The notes beneath the pieces were generated by a model, which made no database searches, was not told the origin of the DNA, and saw only the letters and a program-made list of their open reading frames with translations. A stretch of 64,000 nucleotides of DNA. Origin: Oscillospiraceae bacterium (GTDB lineage Bacteria > Bacillota > Clostridia > Oscillospirales > CAG-382). Where the stretch lies: the NCBI GenBank assembly GCA_015063885.1, contig SVTH01000008.1, positions 62,001 through 126,000 on the forward strand. Direction: 5' to 3'. Below, piece after piece: positions 34,220 through 42,929 of the stretch (positions are counted from its first letter, which is position 1; the number at the start of each line of letters is the position of its first letter). Made by a program: the position numbers and the translations under genes.

Positions 34220-35064
34220 GAGCTTTTCTCTCCGAAATGGTAATAATAGCAGTCCTCCGGATCCGGAAGGGCGGGTTTTGCACCGGGCGACGGCTTGGTC
34301 TCGGAATACACACGGGCTCCTGCGGGCAACAGCTTCACCAAACGGTGGCGGGAGGTCAGCTCCTCCTTGGGAAGATCCCAAAAGAACTTGGCTAACGAAT
34401 GCTTCATTTCCTCGGGACTGCCTTCTGCCGCCAGTCTGCCTTTTTTCAAAAACAGCAGGCGGGACGCCAGATCCTCCACGTCGGAGACGATATGGGTCGC
34501 AATGAGAATACATTTGGAAGAGGCGTGGGCGGCGAGGAGGTTTTTCACCTTTAACCGCTGCATGGGATCAAGGCCTGCGGTGGGTTCGTCCAGGATGACC
34601 AGATCGGGCTCTCCCAAAAGGGCCTGGGCGAGGAGCGCCCGTTGCTTCATACCGCCCGAAAAGGTGCCCACCTTACGGTTTTTGCAATCCGCCAGGTCTA
34701 CCTGCTCCATCAGCTCCTCCGCTTGGCGTTTTGCCTCTCTGCGGGGGAGATCCTTCAGACAAGCCATGTACATCAGAAACTCCTGCAAGGTGAACCCGGA
34801 AGGGATGCCTGCATTCTGGGGCATAAAGCCGATACGTTCACGGTAGTGCCTGCCCATGGAAGCTATGGCTTCTCCGCGGAAAAGGATCTTTCCGCCGTCG
34901 GCAGTTAAGTTTTGGGTGAGGATATTCATCAAGGTGCTTTTGCCGCTCCCGTTGGGACCAAGGAGGGCGTGGATGCCCACGTCCAGGTCGCAGGAAAAGC
35001 CTTGCAGAGCCTTGACCTGCTTGTAGGATTTTGAAAGCTCCCTGATAGAAAGAAGTGCCGTCAC
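34216..35064 (-). CDS. ABC transporter ATP-binding protein
   Basis: This 282-residue protein has Walker A LLGPNGSGKST near residue 37, Q-loop GFMPQN, signature FSGGMKQRALLAQALL, Walker B LVILDEPTAGLDPMQR and the H-loop near ATHIVSDVEDLA. The C-terminal tail (about 215-282) is longer than the core. It belongs to the CcmA/NatA class of exporter ATPases. Four-base overlaps with the lipoprotein gene upstream and the permease gene downstream show a tightly coupled operon. Substrate unknown. Confidence 0.9.
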   Translation of the reverse strand: MTALLSIRELSKSYKQVKALQGFSCDLDVGIHALLGPNGSGKSTLMNILTQNLTADGGKILFRGEAIASMGRHYRERIGFMPQNAGIPSGFTLQEFLMYMACLKDLPRREAKRQAEELMEQVDLADCKNRKVGTFSGGMKQRALLAQALLGEPDLVILDEPTAGLDPMQRLKVKNLLAAHASSKCILIATHIVSDVEDLASRLLFLKKGRLAAEGSPEEMKHSLAKFFWDLPKEELTSRHRLVKLLPAGARVYSETKPSPGAKPALPDPEDCYYYHFGEKSS

Positions 35065-36170
35065 GTTACCACCTGCAAGGTCTTTCCTGCGGCAAGATCC
35101 ATCATCACCGTATACTGCTTCCGAGAGGCCCCCTTGCCGGTGGTATACACGTAATACAGAAGATCCCCGTGGATGGCCACGGAATAGATTGAGGAATCCG
35201 CATTCGGCTCGTGGAGAACGGTGACTTGGGCGAACTCCCGGTCTGCACGGTAGATCACATTGTCTATGCTGTAGAAATATATCTCCTCACCGTGGAACAA
35301 GAGCTCGGTAATGGGAAGATCGGTGAGGCGCTGTTCCGTTCCCGTGCCCCATTCGCCTTTGCGGTACAGGACGCCGTCGCGGAGGTAATAGAAGTCCTCC
35401 TCCATCAGGGCGACGGGAAGAAGATCGCCTTCGCCGTAGGGGGTGCTTTCCTTAGCGGCGGGATCGTACAGGGAAAAGCCGTCCTTCCCCAAATACAGAA
35501 GCTTGCCGCCTAAGGGCATGAAGTAGTAAAGATCCGCGACGGTGAGAATCTCCTCCAGGTCACCTGTGGAAAGAACGATACGGCAGACGGTGCCTTGGAT
35601 GGCACCCGTTTCCTCGTCCACACGCTCCAACAGGAAATACAGATACTCCCCTTCCTGAACGGGGTGGGAGATCAGATCCTCGGAGGTGTACAGCTTTTCG
35701 GCACCGTCGCCGAAAAAGTCGGTGGCGTACAGGGTGGAAACGCCTTCTTCTTCAACCAGGAAGAACAAACCGTTGGCTCCGCGGTAGACCAGGGCTCTGC
35801 CCACACCCCACAGGCAGTTCTCGTGGTCGCACAGAGGATCGCGGCAGGCGGAGGAGAAGCTTCCCGTGGCTTTATCATAGGCAAGAAGGGTCGCGTAGCC
35901 GCTGACCTTCAGGTACAGAACCGGAGGGGTATCCAGGCGGGACTCCATGGGCGTATCGTTGTAATAAACGGCGTAGGGCTGTTCTGCCAGCAGGTCTTCG
36001 TGGGACTTCCCCGTTAAGGAAGAGACGGGAAAGGGCTCTTCGAAGTTGCCCGTGGGAGGAGCTTCGGGAGTGCTTGGGGTACTGCTTTCCGTAGAGACTT
36101 CCGGAATGCGGCTTTGGCAAGAGGTCAGAACGAGAAGGACAGCGACGAGGACAAGGGTCAGTTTTTTCAT
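35061..36170 (-). CDS. lipoprotein, predicted beta-propeller, of the ABC-2 operon
   Basis: This protein has 369 residues from the ATG at 36170, chosen because GGAGG lies 5 bases before it. The signal peptide MKKLTLVLVAVLLVLTSC has a lipobox Cys at 18. A Pro/Ser/Thr-rich linker follows. The mature part has repeated short strands with Tyr-rich motifs (GEYLYFLLERVD, YYFMPLGGKLLYLGKDG, EDFYYLRDGVLYRKGE) typical of DUF5050-like beta-propellers. It also has a CRDPLCDHENCLWG Cys/His cluster at about 110-123. It is the first gene of the operon and could be a substrate sensor or partner of the exporter. Confidence 0.75.
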   Translation of the reverse strand: MKKLTLVLVAVLLVLTSCQSRIPEVSTESSTPSTPEAPPTGNFEEPFPVSSLTGKSHEDLLAEQPYAVYYNDTPMESRLDTPPVLYLKVSGYATLLAYDKATGSFSSACRDPLCDHENCLWGVGRALVYRGANGLFFLVEEEGVSTLYATDFFGDGAEKLYTSEDLISHPVQEGEYLYFLLERVDEETGAIQGTVCRIVLSTGDLEEILTVADLYYFMPLGGKLLYLGKDGFSLYDPAAKESTPYGEGDLLPVALMEEDFYYLRDGVLYRKGEWGTGTEQRLTDLPITELLFHGEEIYFYSIDNVIYRADREFAQVTVLHEPNADSSIYSVAIHGDLLYYVYTTGKGASRKQYTVMMDLAAGKTLQVVT

Positions 36171-36209
36171 AAGAACCTCCAAAACGGTTTATTGTCATCT
36201 ACCACCTAT

Positions 36210-36238
36210 AGTTTACAACAGCAAACCCGTTTTGTCAA
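36210..36238 (-). promoter_or_regulatory. sigma-A promoter of the ABC-2 operon
   Basis: Minus strand: perfect -35 TTGACA, a 17-base spacer and -10 TAAACT, about 40 bases before the lipoprotein start. Confidence 0.8.
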
Positions 36239-36284
36239 TAGAAAAATGAAAATTTTACAAGTTCATTACAACTTTCCAAAAAAA

Positions 36285-36316
36285 CACCGTCGAGGTTGAA
36301 TTCGACGGTGCTTTTT
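36285..36316 (-). terminator. terminator after the FliB-like gene, copy 2 of the 32-bp repeat
   Basis: It is identical over 32 bases to 32104-32135. On the minus strand the stem is followed by a T-run of seven, so it ends the GH3-FliB transcript. Confidence 0.9.
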
Positions 36317-36318
36317 GG

Positions 36319-37206
36319 TTAGAAAAATACGGATTTGATGGTGTCGGTATTGTCCGTGGAGTATTCCAGCTCCTCGGAGAGGATGCGGGCCAGGTCTGCG
36401 GTGGAGTAGCCGGGATGGGTGTTCGTCATGGAGCAAAGCAGGTGGGTACAGAACAGGCAGAAGCCCAGGCTTGCTTTCAGGTCTTCGAAGTCCTCCGCGG
36501 GGGTGAGGTGGCGGAAGATGAAGTAAGCGAGGGTACGCTCCAAGGCTTGTTCCTTCCCGGGAACAGCCGTGGAGGAATAGCAAGAAAACAGCTCCTTGTG
36601 GGCGTCGTCCAAGTATTCCAGCTCTTCAAGCAGGGCGTGCCATTCCGGGTCGGAAAGGATTTTGGAGGTGACGCCATAAAGGCTTTGGATCTCTTCGAGA
36701 CGTTCTGAAAAGGGAATCTCTTTAGAGAGGAGCTTATAGAGACGTTCCCGGTGAGGAAGGGTGTCGAAAGAGAATTCGGACTCTTCTTCGCCATCTGCGG
36801 AAAGGCATATAAAGCTTGTGTAGTCCTCGGAATCAAGAATGAGGCGGCAAGCCTCCTCGCAGGCCATGCCCAGGCCGACCTCCATACCGCGGGAGGTCTC
36901 GTGGTAGAAGCGGGGATGCTCTTTGCAGATCTCGCAAAGGCAGGACTCCCCTGCTCTGAGGATGATCTCGCACAGGCCGTTTTCCTTCAGATGAGGACAG
37001 CGTTCTCCCGGGGTAAGGCGGAAATGAGGATCGCCCTCGTAGTCGATGCTTGTGCGAATAACCTCACCGTAAGGGTGAGTCATGGTCTCGTAGTGTTTTA
37101 GCGTATCCGAGTCGATATCGATCTCCCAGCCGATGCAACAGCTATGCTTGCACTTGTCGGCAATACATTTGAAGGCGGGGTAATAGGAGGAAGCGTAAAG
37201 CTTCAT
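36319..37206 (-). CDS. FliB-like Cys-cluster protein (flagellin lysine N-methylase family)
   Basis: This 295-residue protein begins KLYASSYYPAFKCIADKCKH and continues SCCIGWEIDID, the signature start of FliB-like proteins. Further Cys sites are GERCPHLKENGLCEI and ESCLCEICKEHPRFYHE, followed by GMACEEACRLIL near residue 115. In Salmonella FliB methylates flagellin lysines and carries an Fe-S cluster. Many clostridia without flagella keep homologues, so the target here is unknown; no flagellar gene is visible. The gene lies 4 bases after the GH3 gene with a poor ribosome site, suggesting coupling. Confidence 0.82.
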   Translation of the reverse strand: MKLYASSYYPAFKCIADKCKHSCCIGWEIDIDSDTLKHYETMTHPYGEVIRTSIDYEGDPHFRLTPGERCPHLKENGLCEIILRAGESCLCEICKEHPRFYHETSRGMEVGLGMACEEACRLILDSEDYTSFICLSADGEEESEFSFDTLPHRERLYKLLSKEIPFSERLEEIQSLYGVTSKILSDPEWHALLEELEYLDDAHKELFSCYSSTAVPGKEQALERTLAYFIFRHLTPAEDFEDLKASLGFCLFCTHLLCSMTNTHPGYSTADLARILSEELEYSTDNTDTIKSVFF

Positions 37207-37210
37207 AGGG

Positions 37211-39208
37211 TTAGCCGATCATGTCCGCGCCTGTGCGGCGGATGGTGTAATCCTTGGGGTTGTTATGCATAAAGGAACCCTGAAGGCGGATATCCTGTGA
37301 GGAAGATCCGATAAGGACGTAATATTTGCCGTCCTCCGCTACCCAGCGGTGGAGGGAGACGTTGTAGTAGGCAAAGTCACGCTCCGTCAGCTCAAAGGAG
37401 ACGGTCTTGGTCTCGCCGGGGGCAAGCTCCACCTTGGCAAACTTCTTCAGCTCCTTGATGGGCTTGGGCATGGTGGAGACGGGGTCGCAAACGTAAAGCT
37501 GGGCAACCTCGGCGCCCTTTACCTTACCGATATTGGTGAGGTCGAAGGAGACCTTGACGGTGTCCTCCTTGGTGACGGTAAGGTTTTCGTATCGGAAGGC
37601 GGTGTAGGAAAGGCCGTGGCCGAAGGGGAACAGGATCTCCTCGGGATGGCGGTCGTAATAACGGTAGCCCACGTTCAGCTTTTCGGGATATTCCACGTAG
37701 TGAATATTCCCGGGATAGCCCAGGTCGGTACGGGGGACACGGGGGAAGGTCTCGGACAGCTTGCCCGAGGGGTTGACCTTGCCTGTCAGAACGTCGGCGA
37801 TGGCACCGCCTGCTCCCTCTCCGCCCAGCCACATCTGCAGGATGGCCTGTGCTTTCTGAGTATCCTCGTCAAAGATCACCGCACCGCCGGATTGGCAGAT
37901 CACCACCACGGGCTTGCCTGTACGGACGGCGGCTTCCACGTACATATCGTAGTTGGGGTTCAGGTAGGGGGTCCGGCGGTCGAACTTCTCGGTGTCCTCG
38001 GATTCCTGTGCGCCCAGGAAGATCAAGGCGCCGTCGCAGGAATCTACGAAATTCATGTACTCCCCGAGGGAGGGCCAAAGCATTTCCTTGGAGTAGGCGT
38101 ACTTCTTGTAATATTCGCCGTAGACGAATTCGGTGTCGGGAAGAAGCTTTTTCAGCTCTGCAAGGGGGCTGTCGGTATATTCCGGCTTTTGGAGCACCTC
38201 TGCACTTCCCTGCCCGGAATACAAAGGATCCACGGCGTATTCACCGATGACCGCCAGCTTCTTATATTTCTCGGAGGTGAGGGGGAGCACGCCGTCGCGG
38301 TTCTGCAGGAGGACGATGCCTTTGGCCGCGATCTCACGGGCGAGGGCGTGCTGTTTGTCCCTGTCGTAAGGCTTCTTTTGGGGAATGGGACGGGTGGCGA
38401 AGGGGAGCACACGTTCCACGGCGGCGTCGATCTGCTCCATGGTCACGTCCCCGTTTTCCAGGCCTGCCTTCAACTGCTCCAGGATGAGCCAGTTGTTGGG
38501 CATCTCCAGGTCAAGGCCTGCGGCAACGGCTTTTGCAATATTGTGGACGGCACCCCAGTCGGAGACCACCATGCCCTTGTAGCCCCATTCTTCCTTTAAG
38601 ATCTCGGTGAGGAGCTGTTTATGCTCGGAGCACCACACGGAGTTCACCTTGTTATAGGCGCACATGATGCCCGTGGGGTTGCTCTTTTCCACGGCAATCT
38701 CGAAGGGACGGAGATAGATCTCCCGCATGGTGCGTTCATCCACGTCGGCGCTGGTGTCCACACGGTATTTTTCCTGGTTGTTCATGGCGTAGTGCTTGAG
38801 ACAGGTGGCAACGCCATTGTCCTCCACGCCGTTGATATAGCCCGCAACCATCTCCCCCGCCAAAACGGGGTCTTCGGAAACGTATTCAAAGTTTCTGCCG
38901 CAGAGCATATACCGCTTGATATTCACCCCGGGGCCTAAGATCATCTGCACGTTGTGCTGGATGCAATCGTCGGCAATGCCCTGCCCCATGGCGTAGGCGG
39001 CTTCCACGTCCCAGGAGGCACCCAGACAGCAGAGATTGGGGAAATGGGTACAGTTATCCTCCCGATCGCTACGGACGCCGTGAGGGCCGTCTGCAAGGTT
39101 TCTGCCCTCGATGCCCACGCGGGGAATGGCGGCGGTGGCCATGGAGGCGGCACCTGTCAGGAGAGCGGCTTTTTCTTCAAGGGTAAGGGATGCGATAAGG
39201 TTTTTCAT
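37211..39208 (-). CDS. glycoside hydrolase family 3 (beta-glucosidase-like)
   Basis: This protein has 665 residues from the ATG at 39208, with AGGAG 7 bases before it; the frame is open further upstream over the promoter. The N-terminal TIM barrel has GPGVNIKRYMLCGRNFEYVSEDP and the nucleophile Asp217 in MVVSDWGAVHN. The alpha-beta sandwich shows DRRTPYLNPNYDMYVEAA. The C-terminal fibronectin-III-like domain has LSYTAFRYENLTV and GAEVAQLYV. It has no signal peptide, so it is probably cytoplasmic and acts on imported beta-glucosides. Substrate preference is not readable. It shares a divergent promoter region with the nitroreductase gene. Confidence 0.93.
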   Translation of the reverse strand: MKNLIASLTLEEKAALLTGAASMATAAIPRVGIEGRNLADGPHGVRSDREDNCTHFPNLCCLGASWDVEAAYAMGQGIADDCIQHNVQMILGPGVNIKRYMLCGRNFEYVSEDPVLAGEMVAGYINGVEDNGVATCLKHYAMNNQEKYRVDTSADVDERTMREIYLRPFEIAVEKSNPTGIMCAYNKVNSVWCSEHKQLLTEILKEEWGYKGMVVSDWGAVHNIAKAVAAGLDLEMPNNWLILEQLKAGLENGDVTMEQIDAAVERVLPFATRPIPQKKPYDRDKQHALAREIAAKGIVLLQNRDGVLPLTSEKYKKLAVIGEYAVDPLYSGQGSAEVLQKPEYTDSPLAELKKLLPDTEFVYGEYYKKYAYSKEMLWPSLGEYMNFVDSCDGALIFLGAQESEDTEKFDRRTPYLNPNYDMYVEAAVRTGKPVVVICQSGGAVIFDEDTQKAQAILQMWLGGEGAGGAIADVLTGKVNPSGKLSETFPRVPRTDLGYPGNIHYVEYPEKLNVGYRYYDRHPEEILFPFGHGLSYTAFRYENLTVTKEDTVKVSFDLTNIGKVKGAEVAQLYVCDPVSTMPKPIKELKKFAKVELAPGETKTVSFELTERDFAYYNVSLHRWVAEDGKYYVLIGSSSQDIRLQGSFMHNNPKDYTIRRTGADMIG

Positions 39209-39240
39209 GTTGGTACTCCTGATTTTTCTTCTACGCCAAT

Positions 39241-39269
39241 AGAATACCATACATTTTCCGTAATTGCAA
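39241..39269 (-). promoter_or_regulatory. sigma-A promoter of the GH3 gene
   Basis: Minus strand: -35 TTGCAA, a 17-base spacer, -10 TATTCT. Confidence 0.65.
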
Positions 39270-39277
39270 GAAAAATA

Positions 39278-39306
39278 TTGCATTCGGCGGGAAGGTATGG
39301 TAGAAT
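39278..39306 (+). promoter_or_regulatory. sigma-A promoter of the nitroreductase gene
   Basis: -35 TTGCAT, a 17-base spacer ending TATGG, -10 TAGAAT. It is divergent from the GH3 promoter; the -35 boxes are 8 bases apart. Confidence 0.7.
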
Positions 39307-39327
39307 GAGGAAAACGGAGGAATGGTT

Positions 39328-39858
39328 ATGAACTTTACAGAGATCGCGGAAAACAGGCAGTCCTGCAGAAAATACGATCCCGCACGGCAAGTTGAACAAG
39401 AGAAGCTCGACGCTGTTTTGGCTTGTGCGAGGCTTGCGCCCTCGGCTTGCAACGGTCAGCCTTATTTGGTGACGGTATGCAAGGGAGAGGCGGCCAAAAG
39501 GGTAGCGAAAGCCGTGCAGGGAATGGGGATGAATAAGTTTGCGGAGGATGCTCCCATTCAGCTTGTGATCTCCGAGAAGCCCTACGTTGCCACGGCGGCT
39601 TTGGGTGCAAAGGTGAAGGGGAATGACTACCGTTCCATGGATATCGGGATCCTGGCGGCTTACATCACCGCAGAGGCTACCGCACAGGGGCTTGGGACTT
39701 GTATGCTGGGGTGGTTTTCCGATGGAGAGATCCGAAAGATCTGTCATTTGGAGGGTGCCGTGCGCTTGGTGATCACCCTGGGGTATGCCAAGGAGGGGGA
39801 TCCTTTGCGGCAGAAGAAGCGGAAGGATCCCAAGGATCTGTTTAAGGTGATTGAATGA
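39328..39858 (+). CDS. nitroreductase family flavoprotein
   Basis: This 176-residue protein uses the second of two close ATGs (39328), because GGAGG at 39316 is 7 bases from it and only 1 from the first. FTEIAENRQSCRKYD is the usual FMN-binding start of the family, followed by LAPSACNGQPYLV and the later AEATAQGLGTCMLGWFSD. It lacks a ferredoxin domain. It is predicted to be a cytoplasmic NAD(P)H-dependent FMN reductase of unknown substrate. A small membrane protein gene follows after 12 bases. Confidence 0.88.
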   Translation: MNFTEIAENRQSCRKYDPARQVEQEKLDAVLACARLAPSACNGQPYLVTVCKGEAAKRVAKAVQGMGMNKFAEDAPIQLVISEKPYVATAALGAKVKGNDYRSMDIGILAAYITAEATAQGLGTCMLGWFSDGEIRKICHLEGAVRLVITLGYAKEGDPLRQKKRKDPKDLFKVIE

Positions 39859-39870
39859 AGGGAGGCCTTT

Positions 39871-40338
39871 ATGTTTTCCATTGAAATGGCAAGAGAACAG
39901 CAACGGAAAAAACAGAAAACCGTTCTGTTGAAATTCGTCGGACTTTTGGCATTGCTTCTTGCGGTATTGGTAGCGATGGCGCTTTTTACCGAGTATTTAC
40001 AGCAGTACCCCGTTTTGTATTTTGTATTCGCCTTACTTGCGTTTTTGACGGGAAAGTCTTCCGGGATCTTTGGGTTTCTGGAGGCAAAAGAGTGCGAGGG
40101 CATTGTGGTGGAGAGCACTGTTAAAATGGAGCCTCAGCGGAGATATGCCGCAAGTAATCAGCCCGGGACGAACTATGCTTCCCACGACGTGCCGGTTCTG
40201 ACCTTGACGGTGGAGACCGCTCAAAAGAAACGGAAGCGAAAAACAGTACCCTATCAATGGGCATGGGGAGAATACCCTGCGGGAGAAAAAGTTGCCCTTT
40301 TGCGGTTTGTGGATCGCCCTGTTTTGTTGAAGGATTGA
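39871..40338 (+). CDS. small membrane protein, unknown function
   Basis: This 155-residue protein has two hydrophobic helices near residues 22-42 and 48-65 (VGLLALLLAVLVAMALF, VLYFVFALLAFLTG). A soluble C-terminal part follows with VPVLTLTVETAQKKRKRKTV, and it ends WGEYPAGEKVALLRFVDRPVLL, the look of a DUF3592-like membrane protein with a beta domain. GGGAGG lies 9 bases before the ATG. It is downstream of the nitroreductase gene and ends at a strong terminator. No function can be assigned. Confidence 0.65.
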   Translation: MFSIEMAREQQRKKQKTVLLKFVGLLALLLAVLVAMALFTEYLQQYPVLYFVFALLAFLTGKSSGIFGFLEAKECEGIVVESTVKMEPQRRYAASNQPGTNYASHDVPVLTLTVETAQKKRKRKTVPYQWAWGEYPAGEKVALLRFVDRPVLLKD

Positions 40339-40340
40339 AT

Positions 40341-40387
40341 AAAAAAGCTCCGTGGAGACGATGGTTTCCACGGAGTTGTTTTTTTTA
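40341..40387. terminator. bidirectional terminator
   Basis: The stem CTCCGTGGA/TCCACGGAG is flanked by an A-run and a T-run between two convergent genes. Confidence 0.9.
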
Positions 40388-41458
40388 GTTTAACAGCGCT
40401 TTGAAGTCTTCCCTGTGGCGGAGGGGTTCGTAGCGTTTTTGCTCTCGCAATTCGGTTTTCATGTATTCCGCACAGCTACCGATGGGGCGGGAGGAGGAGA
40501 AGTCGTAGTCGTAGTGATCTAAGATAGGACAGGTATAGGGGTGCTTGCCCCCTGTCATGGAGCGGTCTCTTTCCGAGGCGTGGTAGAGGGCTTTGGAAAG
40601 CTCTTCCACTGCCAGGGCTGGGTCTCCGTCCGCTTGGGCGATGTCCGAAAGCTTTTCGTGGACAAACTGCATCCAGAAGTGGAAATAGTGATAGTTTCCG
40701 TCGGGGATGACCGTCTCGATGATGGTCTTGGTGGCCAGGACGGCCTCGCGGGTACGGGGAAGCGCAGGGCTTTCAAACCGCCAATGCTTTTCCAGCTTGC
40801 TGCAAAGATTCGCCAAGGCATCGGAGATCATTTCCTGGCGAAGGATCAAAAGCTCCTCCCCTTGAAGGCACATTTCCAGGGCGTCGTTACGGGTGGTGGG
40901 GCTCCCCTCGGGGTACATTTCGGCGTATTTCTTGGCCTCTGCAATACGGCCGCTGTAACGGTAGGCGCAGATCACCGTCCACAGAGCGCTGTTTTTCAGC
41001 TCCTCGTCGGAAGCATTTTCGTAGACCAGCAGGTTGTGGGCAATGGATTCGTCCATGGCGGCAAGGAATTCCGTTTCATCTTGGTGGCGGAAGGCGATGT
41101 AGTATTCCACGGTTCCCAGCCAATGGAGGTAGCGGTAGTCCCCGGGGTATTCCGCCACGGCTTCCTTGGCGATGAGATAATCCGCCTCGTGGTCGTCCTT
41201 GTTCCAGAAGTCAAAGTATTCTTCGTCGAAATAGCGTTTCCGTTCGTCCTGCTCCGGGGGTGCGTTGCCGAGAAGGACGTCGGTGCTGACCTTCAAAAGC
41301 CTTGCCAGGGGGACGATGAGGGCAAGATCCGGCATGGTGGCGCCGCATTCCCATTTGGAGACGGCCTTGTCCGTGACGCCCAAGAGGTTCGCCAGCTTTT
41401 CCTGGGTGAGGTCGTTTTGCTTCCGCAGGTCTTTGATGCGTTTTCCGATGTTTTGCAT
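40385..41458 (-). CDS. XRE-family regulator with helical C-terminal domain
   Basis: This protein has 357 residues from the ATG at 41458; the upstream in-frame extension lies over the promoter. The helix-turn-helix is at residues 4-58 (IGKRIKDLRKQNDLTQEKLA, GVTDKAVSKWECG). The rest is helical with repeated motifs (YPGDYRYLHWLGTVEYY, AYRYSGRIAEAKKYAEMYP) like tetratricopeptide arrays, so it may sense a peptide or protein ligand. It is a single-gene unit. It is related in its first 60 residues to the regulator at 42105. Confidence 0.85.
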   Translation of the reverse strand: MQNIGKRIKDLRKQNDLTQEKLANLLGVTDKAVSKWECGATMPDLALIVPLARLLKVSTDVLLGNAPPEQDERKRYFDEEYFDFWNKDDHEADYLIAKEAVAEYPGDYRYLHWLGTVEYYIAFRHQDETEFLAAMDESIAHNLLVYENASDEELKNSALWTVICAYRYSGRIAEAKKYAEMYPEGSPTTRNDALEMCLQGEELLILRQEMISDALANLCSKLEKHWRFESPALPRTREAVLATKTIIETVIPDGNYHYFHFWMQFVHEKLSDIAQADGDPALAVEELSKALYHASERDRSMTGGKHPYTCPILDHYDYDFSSSRPIGSCAEYMKTELREQKRYEPLRHREDFKALLN

Positions 41459-41493
41459 AGGGAGGTCTCCTCGTTTTCGTTCTTTACGGGGAT

Positions 41494-41522
41494 AGTATAG
41501 CACAAAGATGCTTGACGTGCAA
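41494..41522 (-). promoter_or_regulatory. promoter of the XRE regulator gene
   Basis: Minus strand: -35 TTGCAC, a 17-base spacer, -10 TATACT. Confidence 0.65.
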
Positions 41523-41573
41523 TCCCCCGCTTTTTTGAGGGGAAGTCGCCTGCGGGGAGAGTTTTTGCATCAA

Positions 41574-41598
41574 GGAAGCCGCCAAAACGGCGGCTTCC
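41574..41598 (-). terminator. hairpin after the hypothetical gene at 41600
   Basis: The perfect stem GGAAGCCGCC/GGCGGCTTCC has loop AAAA and abuts the stop codon. No good T-run follows on the minus strand, so termination is less certain. Confidence 0.5.
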
Positions 41599-41599
41599 A

Positions 41600-42100
41600 T
41601 CATTGATCTTTTAAGAATTGCAGGAAGTTCTCTCCGAAGAAGAATTCTCCCTCCGGGGCTTTATCGTGGGAGCCGATCTCCTGCCGCTGTTTCCGCTCGT
41701 TGTGTTCCCGCAAGGTGACCTTGACGCTGTGGGGTACCATAACGATGCAAGGGTGAGTCCCCTCGGGGAAACGGTAGGGCTCTTTTGCTTTGAGAACGTA
41801 GTTCACGCTGTCCATGGCGTTGGGGAGGACGAAGGTGTAGTCTTTTATCTCGTAGGTGGTCTCGTTCACAAAGCCAAAGAGGATAGCGGGGTTGCGGACG
41901 CCGATCAGCTTGACGGAATAGCGCTCCTCTCCGCAGGTGACGGTGAAGCTGTGTTTTCCGCTTTTGTTTTTGCCAAGCCACCAGAAAAAGCCGTTCTTTT
42001 CAAAAGGGAGATTTTTCTTTTTGCAGATCCGTTTCACCCGCACGGCGAAACGGGCACGTTTGAGGATCAAGCCGATCCAGCCTGTTGGTGCGCCGAACAT
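41600..42100 (-). CDS. hypothetical protein
   Basis: This 166-residue soluble protein is very basic near its N-terminus (RARFAVRVKRICKKKNLPFEK). A beta-rich middle follows (KHSFTVTCGEERYSVKLIGV, TTYEIKDYTFVLP), then VMVPHSVKVTLREHNERKQR and an acidic, Phe-rich end (GEFFFGENFLQFLKDQ). There is no signal peptide or TM helix and I do not recognise a family. It lies 4 bases after the XRE regulator gene and is probably co-expressed with it. Confidence 0.6.
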   Translation of the reverse strand: MFGAPTGWIGLILKRARFAVRVKRICKKKNLPFEKNGFFWWLGKNKSGKHSFTVTCGEERYSVKLIGVRNPAILFGFVNETTYEIKDYTFVLPNAMDSVNYVLKAKEPYRFPEGTHPCIVMVPHSVKVTLREHNERKQRQEIGSHDKAPEGEFFFGENFLQFLKDQ

Positions 42101-42104
42101 AGGC

Positions 42105-42899
42105 TTAATTCAGGAAGCCGCGGTACATCTCGCGGTAGTTTCCCAATCTGGAGGCGATGGAGAGCATGGAATAGACCAGCAAAAGCTTATGGGTTCCCCA
42201 GGCGCGGTAGACGTAGAGGATGCCGTCCCCGGTGTCCACGTCGTTGCGGGAGACAAGGCTCATACGCAACAGGTTTTCCAAGGCCCTCTCCGCCAAAGCC
42301 ACGTCAATGCCGCACTTGGCGGCGATCAAGGAGGAGGTAAAGGATCTCTCGGTGTTGCATACGATGAATTTGAACACGGCGCGGGTCTCCCCGTCGGCAA
42401 AGCGTTTGAGGACTGTCCAGGCCGTGTCGTCGTCCAGCAGGTCGCGGATGGTGGATTCCTCTCTGCGGAAGATCAGTGCGAGATCTTTATTGGCGTAGAC
42501 GCCGTTGCCTGTGAGATTGGATTGCACCATGGTCTGTACGTCGGGATTGGCGATGATGTACCGGCAGCTTTCCTCTGCACGCTCCTCTCTGGGAATTTTG
42601 TCGCTTCCGTCCTGCCAGAAGCAGGCCATTTCATAGAAGAAACGTTTGTAAAGATCCTCGTGGAAGGTATTTTTGGAATACTTCCGCTCCTCCGAAGGAG
42701 ACTTGATGCCAAAGAGGGCGTCGATGGTGGTGCCGAAAACGTCTGCGATCATGGGGAGCAACAGAATGTCGGGCATGGTGGTGCCTGTTTCCCATTTGGA
42801 GACCGTCTGGGGAGAAACGCCGAGAGTGTTGGCAAGGACCTCTTGGGTGAAGCCGCTGTTCTTGCGGAGCTGGGCAATGCGTTCGCCGATGCTGTTCAT
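42105..42899 (-). CDS. XRE-family transcriptional regulator
   Basis: This protein has 264 residues from the ATG at 42899, with AGGAGGC before it. The helix-turn-helix is at residues 4-58 (IGERIAQLRKNSGFTQEVLA, GVSPQTVSKWETG). The C-terminal region is helical and shows DLALIFRREESTIRDLLDDD followed by a winged-helix-like stretch (LIAAKCGIDVALAERALENL), so it may bind DNA twice or bind a ligand. It is co-transcribed with the hypothetical gene at 41600. The same class as the regulator at 40385; target genes unknown. Confidence 0.82.
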   Translation of the reverse strand: MNSIGERIAQLRKNSGFTQEVLANTLGVSPQTVSKWETGTTMPDILLLPMIADVFGTTIDALFGIKSPSEERKYSKNTFHEDLYKRFFYEMACFWQDGSDKIPREERAEESCRYIIANPDVQTMVQSNLTGNGVYANKDLALIFRREESTIRDLLDDDTAWTVLKRFADGETRAVFKFIVCNTERSFTSSLIAAKCGIDVALAERALENLLRMSLVSRNDVDTGDGILYVYRAWGTHKLLLVYSMLSIASRLGNYREMYRGFLN

Positions 42900-42929
42900 A
42901 GTGAATGCCTCCTGTGGTTTTCTGGGTTC

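Noticed and set aside
34220..34513. N-terminal extension of the ABC-2 permease frame
   Set aside because: It overlaps the ATPase gene entirely and has no membrane or export features; the ATGA overlap at 34216-34219 gives the natural start.
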